Shown: positions 37,688 to 47,321, counted from the first letter of the stretch. The stretch is DNA of 64,000 nucleotides from Chromatiaceae bacterium (GCA_016714645.1 JADKCI010000001.1:496001-560000); one strand, 5' to 3'. Program-made: numbers and translations. Notes: a model not told the origin generated them from the letters alone.

Positions 37688-38864
37688 TCCGGGGCGAGCG
37701 CATATAAATCGTCAGCCGAAGATGACCTTAGCGCGGTAGTCGTCATTCCAAGCGGCATTGCGGCGCTTCTGGGCCAAGCGCAGCTTGGAGGGCTCGTGTC
37801 CGAGCAGATTCATGCACAGGTGGCGGGTCGCGGCCAGAATCGCCGGCGCATTGCCTTTGCGGATGCGGCTGGCGTCTTCGTCGAAGACGACGTCCAGGCG
37901 CCAGTGCAAGCGGTTCTCGATTCCCCAGTGGCCCCGCACCGCCTGGGCAAAGCGCTTGGCATCGGCGGGGATGGAGGTGATGAAGACACGCCGCTCCACG
38001 GTATGGCGGTCCTCGATCCAGCATTCGCGTTCGACCAGGCCGATGCTGCGCAGGGCGCTCCAACGCGCGGTGTCGGACAGGGTGCTCAGCTCTGCGGTGA
38101 CCCAGTACCGGCGCACTTCCAGACGTCCGTGGTCCTTGTCGGTCTCTTTGGTGTCGTCGTGCACGACATGGGCGAACTCACCCGCGCTTGCGGTGGTGAA
38201 GAACTCCTCGACCTCCTCGTGCAGCGTACTCTGATGGCCCTTGAGACCAAGCACATCGTCGCCGCCTTGCGCGACGATCTGCGCGGCGATCTTGGTCTGG
38301 CAGCCCATCGCATCGATGGTCACGATGCAGCCCTTGAGCGCCAGCAGTTCCAGCAGCTTAGGGATGGCCGTGATCTCGTTGGATTTCTCCTCGGTCGCCT
38401 CTTGCCCGAGCACCAGACGGTTGCGGCAGCCCCAGCGCTGACCTAGGTGGAGCGCCTGTTTGCCGCGGTGCCGAGCGCGAACCGCGCGGTCTGCGGAGGC
38501 GACGCCCCGCCGGTGGCCGGCCACCGCGCGCGCCATCACAGCCGGAGGCCGTCGGACGCAGCCGAGATCACGGGCATGCCGCGGATGGATCCGCGAACGG
38601 GCGGACTTGCGCAACCCGTCAAGCTTCTCCTGGCCGAACTCCTCCATCGCCTCCCAGCCCTCGGCGCCGCTGAGCACTGCACAGACCACCAACAGCAGAA
38701 TTTCGGCCAATGGAGAGAGCTTGTGACGATCGACGCGATAGTCCGTCCGGAAGCGATGAAAAATGTTCAAGAACGCTGGCAGACATGGGATGCTCCTAAA
38801 ATAGTTTCCCGAAGAATGCCGCAGCTTACTGTCGCAAGCGAAGTTTCTATGCGCTCGCCCTGGA
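37688..38864 (-). mobile_element. ISAs1-family insertion sequence (decayed)
   Basis: About 1.18 kb between recF and gyrB. Both ends carry related terminal inverted repeats: left (37692) GGGCGAGCGCATATAAA, right (read from 38860 on the minus strand) GGGCGAGCGCATAGAAA, one mismatch in 17, with further similarity outward to TCC. The sequence CACGCTC occurs at 37683-37689 and again at 38866-38872, a possible target duplication, although exact ends cannot be fixed. The single transposase gene inside is disrupted, so the element cannot move by itself. Confidence 0.85.
37712..38786 (-). pseudogene. ISAs1-family transposase, frameshifted and internally damaged
   Basis: DDE transposase of the H-repeat/ISAs1 type. 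The true start is ATG 38786 (MSASVLEHFSSLPD, after AGGAGC), but a tandem GGAC duplication (plus-strand 38742-38749) shifts the frame. The downstream frame continues with YRVDRHKLSPLAEILLLVVCAV and EEFGQEKLDGLRK, then about 60 residues with no family match where the IDGKT block with the first catalytic Asp should be. Homology returns at RNRLVLGQEATEEKSNEITAIP and IVTIDAMGCQ and runs to the end with GIENRLHWRLDVVFDEDASR. With a frameshift and one catalytic residue missing it is dead. Confidence 0.88.
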
Positions 38865-38903
38865 ACACGCTCTTCCTTACGGTCACGCTCGGTTCGATTC
38901 AGG

Positions 38904-38909
38904 TAAAAT
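38904..38909 (+). promoter_or_regulatory. Possible -10 box for gyrB
   Basis: TAAAAT lies about 48 bases before the gyrB start, between the IS end and the gene. No convincing -35 is present at 16-18 bases. It matters because the IS cuts gyrB off from recF read-through. Confidence 0.3.
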
Positions 38910-38956
38910 AGACATCCATGTCGGCGATCCGGCGCAAGAAATAATCCAGGCATTCC

Positions 38957-41362
38957 ATGAGCTACGACTCCTCTAATATCAAGGTTCTTCGCGGACTAGA
39001 TGCGGTACGCAAGCGTCCGGGCATGTACATTGGCGACACGGACGACGGAACTGGTCTGCATCACATGGTGTTCGAGGTAGTAGACAACTCCATAGACGAG
39101 GCATTGGCCGGTCATTGCACCAACATCAAGGTCAAGATTCACACCGACCAGTCGATTACAGTGAATGATGATGGCCGCGGAATCCCGGTTGATATTCACC
39201 TAGAGGAAGGGCGGTCGGCTGCCGAGGTGATTATGACCATTCTCCATGCGGGAGGAAAGTTTGACGCCAATTCCTACAAGGTCTCGGGCGGACTTCATGG
39301 GGTTGGCGTCTCCGTGGTCAATGCCCTGTCGGAACAACTTACTCTACGAATCCATCGTGATGGAAAAGAGTATGTTCAGGATTATGTCCTGGGTGATCCT
39401 CAGTATCCCCTCAAGGAGGTAGGTCCAAGCAACATCACGGGTACCGAAGTGCATTTTAAGCCATCAACCGAGATTTTTTCGGATACGGTATTCCACTATG
39501 ACCTTTTGGCGAAGCGGTTGCGGGAGTTATCCTTTCTGAATTCCGGTGTTCGCATCTTGCTTAGCGATGAGAACAGTGGGCGTGAGGATGTCTTTGAATA
39601 CAAGGGGGGTATAAGGGCCTTCGTCAACCACCTGAATCGCAACAAGGTACCTGTCCATCCCACGGTTTGCTACTTCCTTGCCGAGCGTCAAGGTGTCCAG
39701 GTAGAGGTGGCCTTGCAATGGAATGAATCCTTCCAAGAGACCATCTTTTGCTACACCAATAACATACCCCAACGAGATGGAGGCACCCATCTGGCCGGGT
39801 TCCGTGCCGGAATGACGCGGACACTCAACCAGTATATCGAACGGGAGGAGTTGGCTAAGAAGAACAAGATCAAAACGGTAGGTGATGATGCTCGTGAGGG
39901 CCTGACCGCCGTCGTGTCGATCAAGGTCCAGGATCCGAAATTCTCGTCGCAGACTAAGGACAAGCTGGTTTCCTCGGAGGTTAAGGGGGTGGTTGAGGCC
40001 CTGCTGGTGGAGAATCTGGATACCTTCCTGGAGGAGCATCCCGGCGAGGCCAAAACCATTTCCAATAAGATGCTGGAGGCCGCACGCGCCCGGGAGGCTG
40101 CTCGCAAGGCGCGGGATTTGACCCGTCGTAAGGGTGTGCTGGATATCGCCGGCCTTCCCGGGAAGTTGGCTGATTGCCAGGAACGCGACCCAAGCAAATG
40201 CGAACTCTATCTGGTCGAGGGTGATTCGGCCGGTGGTTCGGCTAAACAGGGTCGTGATCGTGCCTTCCAGGCCATTTTGCCCCTGAAGGGCAAAATATTG
40301 AATGTGGAAAAGGCTCGATTTGACAAGATGTTGTCATCGGCGGAGGTGGGGACCCTGATTACGGCCCTTGGGTGCGGTATTGGCCTGCAAGACTATAATC
40401 CGGATAAGCTTCGCTATCACCGGGTCATCATCATGACCGATGCTGATGTCGATGGGGCCCACATCCGGACCTTGCTGCTAACCTTCTTCTATCGCCAAAT
40501 GCCGCAACTGGTTGAGCGGGGACATATTTATATTGCTCAGCCCCCCCTCTATAAGATCAAGCGTGGCAAGCAGGAACAGTATCTTCTGGGAGATGCGGAA
40601 CTGAATGCTGCGCTCTTACAGACAGCACTCGACGGCGCCCTACTCTTTATCTCAGCCGGGGCACCTCCTCTGGCGGCAACTGCCCTTGAGGAACTGGCGC
40701 GTGACTATCAACTGTATCGTGCTATCGTCCAGAGGCTGATGGGTCGCTATGATTCGGCCTTTTTAGGAACCTTGCTTTCCCTCGCGCCCTACGGACGTGG
40801 TGACGGGGATGCGGCCTTCGATCTTGATGCCTGGCTGGTGGAAATGAGGGGTCTGCTATATGCGCGGCCCGCCCCGGGGGAACGCTTTCTGGTGGAACAG
40901 ACAACCGAGGATGATCCAGCCTATCCAGGATTGGTCGTCACCCGTCTGCGTCACGGCATCCCAGAAACCAGTTATGTGCCCTTAGAATTTTTCCGAGGGG
41001 GGGATTATGCCCGCATCATGCTCCTGGCGGATAAACTGACCGGACTGCTCTCGGCAGGCGCTTATGTTCAGCGCGGAGACAAGACCCGTCTGGTGTCCAA
41101 CTTTGGCGAGGCAATGGATTGGATGATGGAGGAGGTCCGACGCTACTATCATATCCAGCGCTATAAAGGCTTGGGGGAAATGAATCCGGACCAACTTTGG
41201 GAAACCACCATGAATACCGAGACTCGGCGACTGCTACGCGTGACTATTGAGGATGCCGTGGCGGCGGATCAGATATTTACGACCTTAATGGGGGATCAGG
41301 TGGAGCCGCGTCGAGAATTTATCGAACGTAATGCCTTGCGGGCTGGCAATATCGATATTTAG
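38957..41362 (+). CDS. gyrB: DNA gyrase subunit B
   Basis: ATPase subunit of gyrase, 801 residues. GHKL ATPase domain with EVVDNSIDEALAGH and DDGRGIPVDIH, GGLHGVGVSVVNAL; transducer domain; TOPRIM domain with YLVEGDSAGGSAKQGRDR near residue 420 and IIMTDADVDGAHIRTLLLTFFYR near 495; the C-terminal QRYKGLGEMNPDQLWETTMN block. It contains the roughly 165-residue insert typical of gammaproteobacterial GyrB. The ribosome site is weak. It lies 92 bases after the IS. Confidence 0.98.
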   Translation: MSYDSSNIKVLRGLDAVRKRPGMYIGDTDDGTGLHHMVFEVVDNSIDEALAGHCTNIKVKIHTDQSITVNDDGRGIPVDIHLEEGRSAAEVIMTILHAGGKFDANSYKVSGGLHGVGVSVVNALSEQLTLRIHRDGKEYVQDYVLGDPQYPLKEVGPSNITGTEVHFKPSTEIFSDTVFHYDLLAKRLRELSFLNSGVRILLSDENSGREDVFEYKGGIRAFVNHLNRNKVPVHPTVCYFLAERQGVQVEVALQWNESFQETIFCYTNNIPQRDGGTHLAGFRAGMTRTLNQYIEREELAKKNKIKTVGDDAREGLTAVVSIKVQDPKFSSQTKDKLVSSEVKGVVEALLVENLDTFLEEHPGEAKTISNKMLEAARAREAARKARDLTRRKGVLDIAGLPGKLADCQERDPSKCELYLVEGDSAGGSAKQGRDRAFQAILPLKGKILNVEKARFDKMLSSAEVGTLITALGCGIGLQDYNPDKLRYHRVIIMTDADVDGAHIRTLLLTFFYRQMPQLVERGHIYIAQPPLYKIKRGKQEQYLLGDAELNAALLQTALDGALLFISAGAPPLAATALEELARDYQLYRAIVQRLMGRYDSAFLGTLLSLAPYGRGDGDAAFDLDAWLVEMRGLLYARPAPGERFLVEQTTEDDPAYPGLVVTRLRHGIPETSYVPLEFFRGGDYARIMLLADKLTGLLSAGAYVQRGDKTRLVSNFGEAMDWMMEEVRRYYHIQRYKGLGEMNPDQLWETTMNTETRRLLRVTIEDAVAADQIFTTLMGDQVEPRREFIERNALRAGNIDI

Positions 41363-41369
41363 CTGGGTG

Positions 41370-41389
41370 ACAGCGGCTGAATGCGCTGT
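41370..41389 (+). terminator. Weak hairpin after gyrB
   Basis: ACAGCG and CGCTGT form a 6-bp stem with an 8-base loop, 7 bases after the gyrB stop, followed by ATCAGTCTCTGTT. It may serve as terminator between convergent gyrB and the acyltransferase gene. The T-rich tail is poor. Confidence 0.35.
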
Positions 41390-41450
41390 ATCAGTCTCTG
41401 TTAGATCGGAAGGGGATTTGAGGCCGGGTCCGACACGCCAAGGTGTGAAT

Positions 41451-42179
41451 TCATCGGGTCTGCGGCAAACTGGCTACAGTCCCCTCGATCCATTCCTCCA
41501 CGCGCCGATTGATTTCTCCAGCCTTGAGTCCCTGGGTGGGTATCGGATCACCGATGACGAGATCAATGACCCCGGGAAATTTTTGGAGTCCACGCCGTCT
41601 CCAGAAAACCCCCGCATTGTGGGCGATCGGCACGACGGGATAGCCCGTCTTCTCGGCGAGCATGGCCCCGCCCAAATTATATTTTAGGCGCTCACCGGGC
41701 GCGGTTCTTGTCCCCTCTGGGAAGATGACCACCCAACGACCCGCCTCAAGCGATTGACGCCCTTCCTGAAGAAGTTGTTTGATGGCTTGGCGTCCCGCCT
41801 TCCTATCGAGGGCGATGGGGTCCAAGGCCGCCATGCCCCACCCGAAAAAAGGAATCCAAAGCAATTCCCGCTTGATGACCCAGGTGTTAGTGGCAGGAAG
41901 GAGGCCGCGCAGGGCGATGGTCTCCCAGGTAGACTGGTGTTTGCTCAGAACGATACAGTTGTCCCTTGGCAGCTTTTCCCAGCCGTGCACCCGGTACTTG
42001 AGCCCGCAAATGACGCCAGCCGCTTCAAGGTTCAGCTTGCCCCACAGCTTCCCGAGTTTCGCAAGCATGGGGAAGGGGAGCACCCACTTGAGCAGATACA
42101 GAGACGTCGCTATGACTAGAGTGGTCAGGGTCAGGAAAACCAGGAAGATGAAGGATCTGAACACCACCAGCATGGCCAT
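41451..42179 (-). CDS. 1-acyl-sn-glycerol-3-phosphate acyltransferase (PlsC family)
   Basis: Acylates lysophosphatidate to phosphatidate in phospholipid synthesis. About 242 residues. N-terminal membrane helix (about residues 4-28), motif I KHQSTWETIAL in which the usual HX4D appears as HX4E (a common variant), motif III FPEGTRTAPGE near residue 150, and PVVPIAHNAG. Starts ATG 42179 or ATG 42173 are possible; GAGGTG is 6 bases before the latter, which may be the true one. The stop of gmhB is 4 bases upstream, so the two are coupled. Confidence 0.9.
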   Translation of the reverse strand: MAMLVVFRSFIFLVFLTLTTLVIATSLYLLKWVLPFPMLAKLGKLWGKLNLEAAGVICGLKYRVHGWEKLPRDNCIVLSKHQSTWETIALRGLLPATNTWVIKRELLWIPFFGWGMAALDPIALDRKAGRQAIKQLLQEGRQSLEAGRWVVIFPEGTRTAPGERLKYNLGGAMLAEKTGYPVVPIAHNAGVFWRRRGLQKFPGVIDLVIGDPIPTQGLKAGEINRRVEEWIEGTVASLPQTR

Positions 42180-42183
42180 CACC

Positions 42184-42723
42184 TCATACCGCCAGAAGAA
42201 AGTCCGTCGCCGCCGCCAAGTCGGTGAAAACAGGGATGTCACCCAGTTCGCTAACGTGATCATCGAACGTCTGCTGGCCCTTGCCAGTGCGTACCAGGAT
42301 GGGAGCGGCCCCTACAGCCAGCGCCGACTCAAGGTCTCGCCAGGAATCGCCGATGCAGGGTACACCGACTAGATCAATCTGGAGTCGGGAGCCAATCTCA
42401 TGCAGCAAGCCTGGTAAGGGTTTGCGGCAGGAACAGTGGGCGTCGGGAACATGAGGGCAGAAAAAAATGGCCTCTACCTGGGCGCCTTGAGAGCCCAGTT
42501 CTCGCGCCAACCTGCGATGGATGGCATTGAGATCATCAATGGAGAATAATCCACGACCCAAGCCGGATTGATTGCTGGCAATGGCTATTCGATAACCACC
42601 GTGATAGAGACGGGCCATGGCATCCAGACTGCCAGGGATAGGAATCCATTCCTCCAGTGACTTGATGTAATCATCGGAATCCTGGTTGATGACCCCATCG
42701 CGATCAAGAATGATCAGCTTCAT
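42184..42723 (-). CDS. gmhB: D-glycero-beta-D-manno-heptose-1,7-bisphosphate 7-phosphatase
   Basis: HAD phosphatase in the ADP-heptose pathway for lipopolysaccharide core. 179 residues. Motif I ILDRDGVINQD at the N-terminus, ASNQSGLGRG (motif II region), zinc-binding Cys/His loop FFCPHVPDAHCSCRKP, and GDSWRDLESALAVGA (motif IV). It lies between glyS and the acyltransferase gene in a minus-strand run glyQ-glyS-gmhB-plsC, the order seen in many gammaproteobacteria. Confidence 0.93.
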   Translation of the reverse strand: MKLIILDRDGVINQDSDDYIKSLEEWIPIPGSLDAMARLYHGGYRIAIASNQSGLGRGLFSIDDLNAIHRRLARELGSQGAQVEAIFFCPHVPDAHCSCRKPLPGLLHEIGSRLQIDLVGVPCIGDSWRDLESALAVGAAPILVRTGKGQQTFDDHVSELGDIPVFTDLAAATDFLLAV

Positions 42724-42747
42724 ATAACCTCGATATCCCGACTTTTC

Positions 42748-44832
42748 TCATTGCCCCATGGGTTGCAGGCGTGAGATATCCGCTACTCCGAGGAAGAGTC
42801 CTTCAAGGCGAGCGAGCAGGGTCAGACGGTTGGCCCGCGCGCGCGGGTCCTCGGCCATGACCATCACCTGATCGAAGAATGCATCCACCTCTGGCCTGAG
42901 GCTGGCCAGAATTTGCAAAGTACCCGCATAATCACCCATTGCGATGAGAGACTTTACCTTGGGGCCCAGTTCGTGGATACGTGCCGCTAGGCTGATTTCC
43001 CCTGGTTCGACCAAGAGGGTCAGGTCGACGTCGTTGCCAGGTCTCTCTCCGCTCTTCTTGAGTATGTTGCGAATGCGCTTATTGGCCGCCGTCAAGGCCA
43101 CGGCTTCGGGGAGTTGGCTGAAATCGCGTACCGCCAGAATGCGACGATAAATGTCGCTAGGCATGCGCACCCCCACGGCCTGAACAGCATCGACCTGGTC
43201 GGCGAAAAGGTCGTGGTCCTGGCAATAGCCCTTAAGTCGTTCCAGCACATAGTCAAAAACCTCGCCAGCGGCAGTAGTGGCATCAAGCTTGGTGCGCAAC
43301 TCTTGTGCGGTAAAATCCAGGAGTTCACGCAGATCCAGGTCAAGCGGTGTTTCGATGAGCAGGCGCAGGATACCAATGGCGGCGCGGCGCAGGGCATAGG
43401 GATCCTTGACGCCCGTGGGCCGTTGGCCAATGGCGAAGATGCCAACCAGGGTATCGAGCTTTTCGGCGAGGGAAAGAATGCGCCCGCAGTCCGAGACGGG
43501 CAGTCGATCTCCGGCGTGGCGAGGAAGGTACTGCTCCTCCATGGCGGCGCAGACCGCGGGATTCTCACCGGCATGCTCGGCATAATGACGGCCCATGACG
43601 CCCTGCAGACCGCCAAATTCGAAGATCATGGAGGTCATGAGGTCACATTTGGCCAAATGGGCCGCCCGCGCCGCAAGATCCTCGTCATAACCCAGGATAC
43701 CAGCGATATAGCGGGCAATCTGGGCCACACGCTGGGATTTTTCCGCGATGGTGCCCAATTTGTCCTGAAAGACAACGGTTTTCAGGCGCTCACCATAAAA
43801 CTCCAGGGGATGCTTGAGATCCTGGGACCAAAAGAAGGCGGCATCCGCGAAGCGGGGCCGGATAACCCGCTCATTGCCCTTTCTGACCTCGCCAGGATCC
43901 AGGCTCTCGATGTTGGCGATGGTGATGAACTTGGGCAACAGCGACCCGTCAGCAGAGCGCAGGGGAAAATACTTCTGGTTCTTCTGCATGGTCTCAACCA
44001 GTACTTCGGCGGGTACTTCGAGATACTTGGGATCGAAGCCCCCCAGGATGGCGGAAGGCCACTCGCACAGCGCGGTGACCTCGTCGAGGAGTTCGTCGTG
44101 CATCACCACATACCCCCCAGCTTCCACCGCCAGGGCTTGGACTTGTTGCCGGATATTCTCACGGCGCAGCTTGAAGTCTGGCTCGACGCGGCCAGTTTCC
44201 CGCAGCAAGTCTGCGTAATCCCCCGGCACCCAAAGACGCATGGCACCGGGGCGGTGGAAGCGATGGCCATAGGTTTCACGGCCGATCTCGACCCCTAAAA
44301 CCTGTCCCTCGACTTGCTCGTCCCCAAAAAGCAAAACCACCCAATGAACGGGGCGCACAAACTCATCATTCCGATCACCCCAGCGCATGCGCTTGGGGAT
44401 GGGCAGGCTGGCCAGGGCCCGTTCCACCATGGGTACCAGGAGTTCCCGGGTGACTTGCCCCGCTTGGACTTGGCGAACGACTAGCCAGACCCCCTTGTCC
44501 GTTTCTTCCCGCTCTACCTTGTCCATCTCGACCCCGCAGGACCGGGCAAAGCCGATGGCCGCTGGCGTTGGCTGCCCCGTGGCGTCGAAGGCGGCCTTAA
44601 TGGATGGACCACGCCGGACCAGGTCCTGATCCGGTTGCGCGCCTTCCAAATCCCTGACCAGCAGAGCCAGGCGACGGGGAGTGGCAAAGGTCTCGACCGC
44701 GCCATAACCGAGCTGGTGTTGGGCAAATTGAGCCTTGAGGCCCTCGGCGAAGGTTTGGGACAAGCGGCTCAGGGCTGCCGGTGGCAGTTCCTCGGTCCCG
44801 ATTTCGACCAGGAAATCGCGGGTCTCGGCCAT
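42748..44832 (-). CDS. glyS: Glycine--tRNA ligase beta subunit
   Basis: Large subunit of the alpha2beta2 glycyl-tRNA synthetase; binds tRNA. 694 residues. Begins MAETRDFLVEIGTEELPPAAL, the conserved family start, with GGAGAAG 5 bases upstream; the frame is open ten codons further without homology. Internal landmarks: QKNQKYFPLRSADGSLLPKFI, the HD-like domain KCDLMTSMIFEFGGLQGVMG, and the C-terminal anticodon-binding domain. Ten bases after glyQ. Confidence 0.97.
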   Translation of the reverse strand: MAETRDFLVEIGTEELPPAALSRLSQTFAEGLKAQFAQHQLGYGAVETFATPRRLALLVRDLEGAQPDQDLVRRGPSIKAAFDATGQPTPAAIGFARSCGVEMDKVEREETDKGVWLVVRQVQAGQVTRELLVPMVERALASLPIPKRMRWGDRNDEFVRPVHWVVLLFGDEQVEGQVLGVEIGRETYGHRFHRPGAMRLWVPGDYADLLRETGRVEPDFKLRRENIRQQVQALAVEAGGYVVMHDELLDEVTALCEWPSAILGGFDPKYLEVPAEVLVETMQKNQKYFPLRSADGSLLPKFITIANIESLDPGEVRKGNERVIRPRFADAAFFWSQDLKHPLEFYGERLKTVVFQDKLGTIAEKSQRVAQIARYIAGILGYDEDLAARAAHLAKCDLMTSMIFEFGGLQGVMGRHYAEHAGENPAVCAAMEEQYLPRHAGDRLPVSDCGRILSLAEKLDTLVGIFAIGQRPTGVKDPYALRRAAIGILRLLIETPLDLDLRELLDFTAQELRTKLDATTAAGEVFDYVLERLKGYCQDHDLFADQVDAVQAVGVRMPSDIYRRILAVRDFSQLPEAVALTAANKRIRNILKKSGERPGNDVDLTLLVEPGEISLAARIHELGPKVKSLIAMGDYAGTLQILASLRPEVDAFFDQVMVMAEDPRARANRLTLLARLEGLFLGVADISRLQPMGQ

Positions 44833-44842
44833 GATCTTCTCC

Positions 44843-45766
44843 TTATCCTGCACTAGCGGCATTAGGGTTCAGCATGGGAAAGCCCAATGCCTCCCGGCGC
44901 TCGAAATAGGCTTGGGCTACGGCTCGCGCCAGGGCGCGAACCCGCAAAATGAAGCGTTGACGTTCCGTGACCGAGATAGCGCTGCGGGCATCCAGAAGGT
45001 TAAAGGTGTGAGAGGCCTTGAGTACCTGCTCATAGGCTGGCAAGGGTAAGCCTTGCTCGATCAAATATTGGCTGTGCTGCTCGCAACTATCGAACTGCCT
45101 AAAGAGGCTCTCGATATCAGCATGTTCAAAGTTGAAAGCCGACTGCTCGACCTCGTTCTGATGGTAAACATCGCCGTAGGTCACTAAACGGTTGCCGGAT
45201 TGGGTCCAGATCAGGTCATAAACACTCTCAACGCCCTGAAGGTACATGGCAATTCGCTCCAAGCCGTAAGTGATCTCGCCAGTGACGGGGCGGCAATCAA
45301 GGCCGCCAACCTGTTGAAAATAAGTGAATTGGGTCACTTCCATGCCGTTGAGCCAGACTTCCCAGCCCAGCCCCCAGGCCCCCAGGGTCGGCGATTCCCA
45401 GTTATCCTCCACGAAGCGGATATCGTGGACCAGGGGATCAATACCCAGGGTTCGTAAGGATTGGAGATAGAGATCCTGAATATTTAATGGGGAAGGTTTT
45501 AGTACTACCTGATATTGGTAGTAGTGCTGCAGGCGATTGGGGTTCTCGCCGTAGCGCCCATCCGTGGGTCGCCTCGATGGCTGAACATAGGCGCAGGACC
45601 AGGGTTCGGGGCCGATGGAACGGAGGAAAGTGGCTGGGTGGAAGGTGCCAGCGCCAACCTCCATGTCATAAGGCTGCAAAATGACACAGCCCTGATCCGC
45701 CCAAAAACGTTCCAGAGCAAAGATCAGGCCCTGAAACGTCGTTATGTCGTCGTTCGTCCCCGCCAC
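44843..45766 (-). CDS. glyQ: Glycine--tRNA ligase alpha subunit
   Basis: Catalytic subunit of tetrameric glycyl-tRNA synthetase. 307 residues. TTFQGLIFALERFWADQGCVILQPYDMEVGAGT near the N-terminus and AYVQPSRRPTDGRYGENPNRLQHYYQYQVVLKP are family signatures. The GTG at 45766 follows GAGGAGAT at good spacing and yields the standard N-terminus; the GTG 19 codons upstream is not needed. First gene of the glyQ-glyS-gmhB-plsC run. Confidence 0.96.
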   Translation of the reverse strand: MAGTNDDITTFQGLIFALERFWADQGCVILQPYDMEVGAGTFHPATFLRSIGPEPWSCAYVQPSRRPTDGRYGENPNRLQHYYQYQVVLKPSPLNIQDLYLQSLRTLGIDPLVHDIRFVEDNWESPTLGAWGLGWEVWLNGMEVTQFTYFQQVGGLDCRPVTGEITYGLERIAMYLQGVESVYDLIWTQSGNRLVTYGDVYHQNEVEQSAFNFEHADIESLFRQFDSCEQHSQYLIEQGLPLPAYEQVLKASHTFNLLDARSAISVTERQRFILRVRALARAVAQAYFERREALGFPMLNPNAASAG

Positions 45767-46002
45767 GATCCATCTCCTCAGCTTCGCTAAGTGTAAAAAA
45801 GGATTAAAGTATAGCCGTTGCACAGGTCATTCCGCCATCACGAAGCCCGCAGGGAGGCTGGATCGTCTTGGCTAGCTTCCCTGATTACCTAGTAACTTGT
45901 TGCCCAATCGACCGTTCTGAATTCATGCCGTCGCTTGCCACGGTTGACTGGAACCGGCCTGATCTATTAACCCAGAACTCCGATTTCGTTTGAGGTGCCC
46001 CC

Positions 46003-47154
46003 ATGACAGACCAGGAACTCCGCATTGAGCGGGCGCGGGCCTCGGCCCGTACCTCTATCGTCGGTGGTGTTGTCAATGTGCTGCTAACCGGCGCCAAGCT
46101 GGTGGGCGGATACTTGGCCAATTCCCAAGCCCTGATAGCCGATGGCGTCCATTCCCTCTCGGATCTCATCGCCGATGGGTTGGTCTGGTTTGCTAGCCAC
46201 CATGCCAGCCAGGCCCCGGATGAGGATCATCCCTACGGCCATGGCCGCTACGAGACCGTGGCTACGCTTTCCTTTGGAGCTATCCTCATCGCCGTGGCCA
46301 TAGGTATCGCCTGGAGCGCCGGAGAGCGTTTGTTTAATCCGGAGGAGCTCCTGGTCCCCACCTCACTGGCACTATATCTGGCGGGCGCGTCCGTCATACT
46401 CAAAGAGTGGCTCTACTGGTACACCCTCCATTATGCCAAGCAGGTCCGTTCCGACATGCTCCGTGCCCATGCCTGGCATCACCGGTCGGACGCCATCTCC
46501 TCCGTGGTGGTCTTCCTTGGCGTCGGTGGCGCCATGATGGGGCTCAACTACTTGGATGCCATCGCCGCCGTGCTCGTGGCCTATATGATCGCTAAGGTGG
46601 GCTGGGATATGGGCTACGATGCGATGCATGAATTGGCCGATCGAGGTCTGGACGCCGAGCGGCTCGTCCACATCAAGTCCACGATCGCTTCAGTGGGGGG
46701 GGTGCGCGATGTGCACATGTTGCGCACCCGCAAACATGGGGGGCATGCCTCCGCGGATGTCCACCTCCTGGTTGATCCGACCATCAGTGTCTCCGAGGGT
46801 CACGCCATCGCCATTCTGGTCGAGCAGCGCCTCAAGCGTGAGATCGACGAGATCACTGATGTCACTGTCCACATCGATCCCGAGGATGATGAGACGGCCC
46901 CCCCCACCATGGATTTACCCCTGCGCACCGAGGCCCTGGCCCGCCTCGACCGACACTGGCTGGGCATTAGCGACGCCAGTCATCGCCAGGGGGTTGTATT
47001 GCACTATCTTGGCGGCCGCATTGAGGTAGAGATCATCCTGCCGCTGGCGACTTGTGACGGTGATCCGAACAAGGCGCAAATCCTGGGCGAAAGGCTCCAG
47101 GAGGCCATTAGGGATGACGCCTGTTTCCGGCGCGTGACCCTCTATTTTCACTGA
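46003..47154 (+). CDS. Cation diffusion facilitator family metal transporter
   Basis: Proton-driven efflux of divalent metals (Zn, Fe, Mn or Co). 383 residues. Six membrane helices in the first 210 residues with metal-site motifs ADGVHSLSDL (helix 2) and HAWHHRSDAISS (helix 5), then a cytoplasmic C-terminal ferredoxin-like domain with His-rich ends (TRKHGGHASADVHLLVD). The C-terminal extension of about 80 residues is longer than FieF. Metal specificity cannot be read. It stands alone, with an NtrC-like site right after its stop. Confidence 0.9.
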   Translation: MTDQELRIERARASARTSIVGGVVNVLLTGAKLVGGYLANSQALIADGVHSLSDLIADGLVWFASHHASQAPDEDHPYGHGRYETVATLSFGAILIAVAIGIAWSAGERLFNPEELLVPTSLALYLAGASVILKEWLYWYTLHYAKQVRSDMLRAHAWHHRSDAISSVVVFLGVGGAMMGLNYLDAIAAVLVAYMIAKVGWDMGYDAMHELADRGLDAERLVHIKSTIASVGGVRDVHMLRTRKHGGHASADVHLLVDPTISVSEGHAIAILVEQRLKREIDEITDVTVHIDPEDDETAPPTMDLPLRTEALARLDRHWLGISDASHRQGVVLHYLGGRIEVEIILPLATCDGDPNKAQILGERLQEAIRDDACFRRVTLYFH

Positions 47155-47157
47155 CGC

Positions 47158-47172
47158 GCACCCATTTGGTGC
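47158..47172. promoter_or_regulatory. Candidate NtrC enhancer site upstream of glnA
   Basis: GCACC-CATTT-GGTGC matches the NtrC palindrome core (GCACC-N5-GGTGC). It lies about 165 bases upstream of the sigma-54 element of glnA, a normal enhancer distance. It could instead act as a hairpin after the CDF gene, but it has no T-run. Confidence 0.65.
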
Positions 47173-47321
47173 GTTAGGCTGAAATGGTGTCCTGACTTGG
47201 GGCGCGGCCGACGCGGCCGCGACCAGATACCCCGGGATGGCCCGCCGAAAATAGAGCCTGAAGCTTACGGGCCAACCCGTGTTGCCCTCCCCTCTGGCCT
47301 CGCAAAGACTCAGGGCTATTT

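Noticed and set aside
37683..38872. CACGCTC repeats as a proven target-site duplication of the IS
   Set aside because: The repeats do not abut both ends symmetrically and are only 7 bases; left as a possibility within the IS entry.
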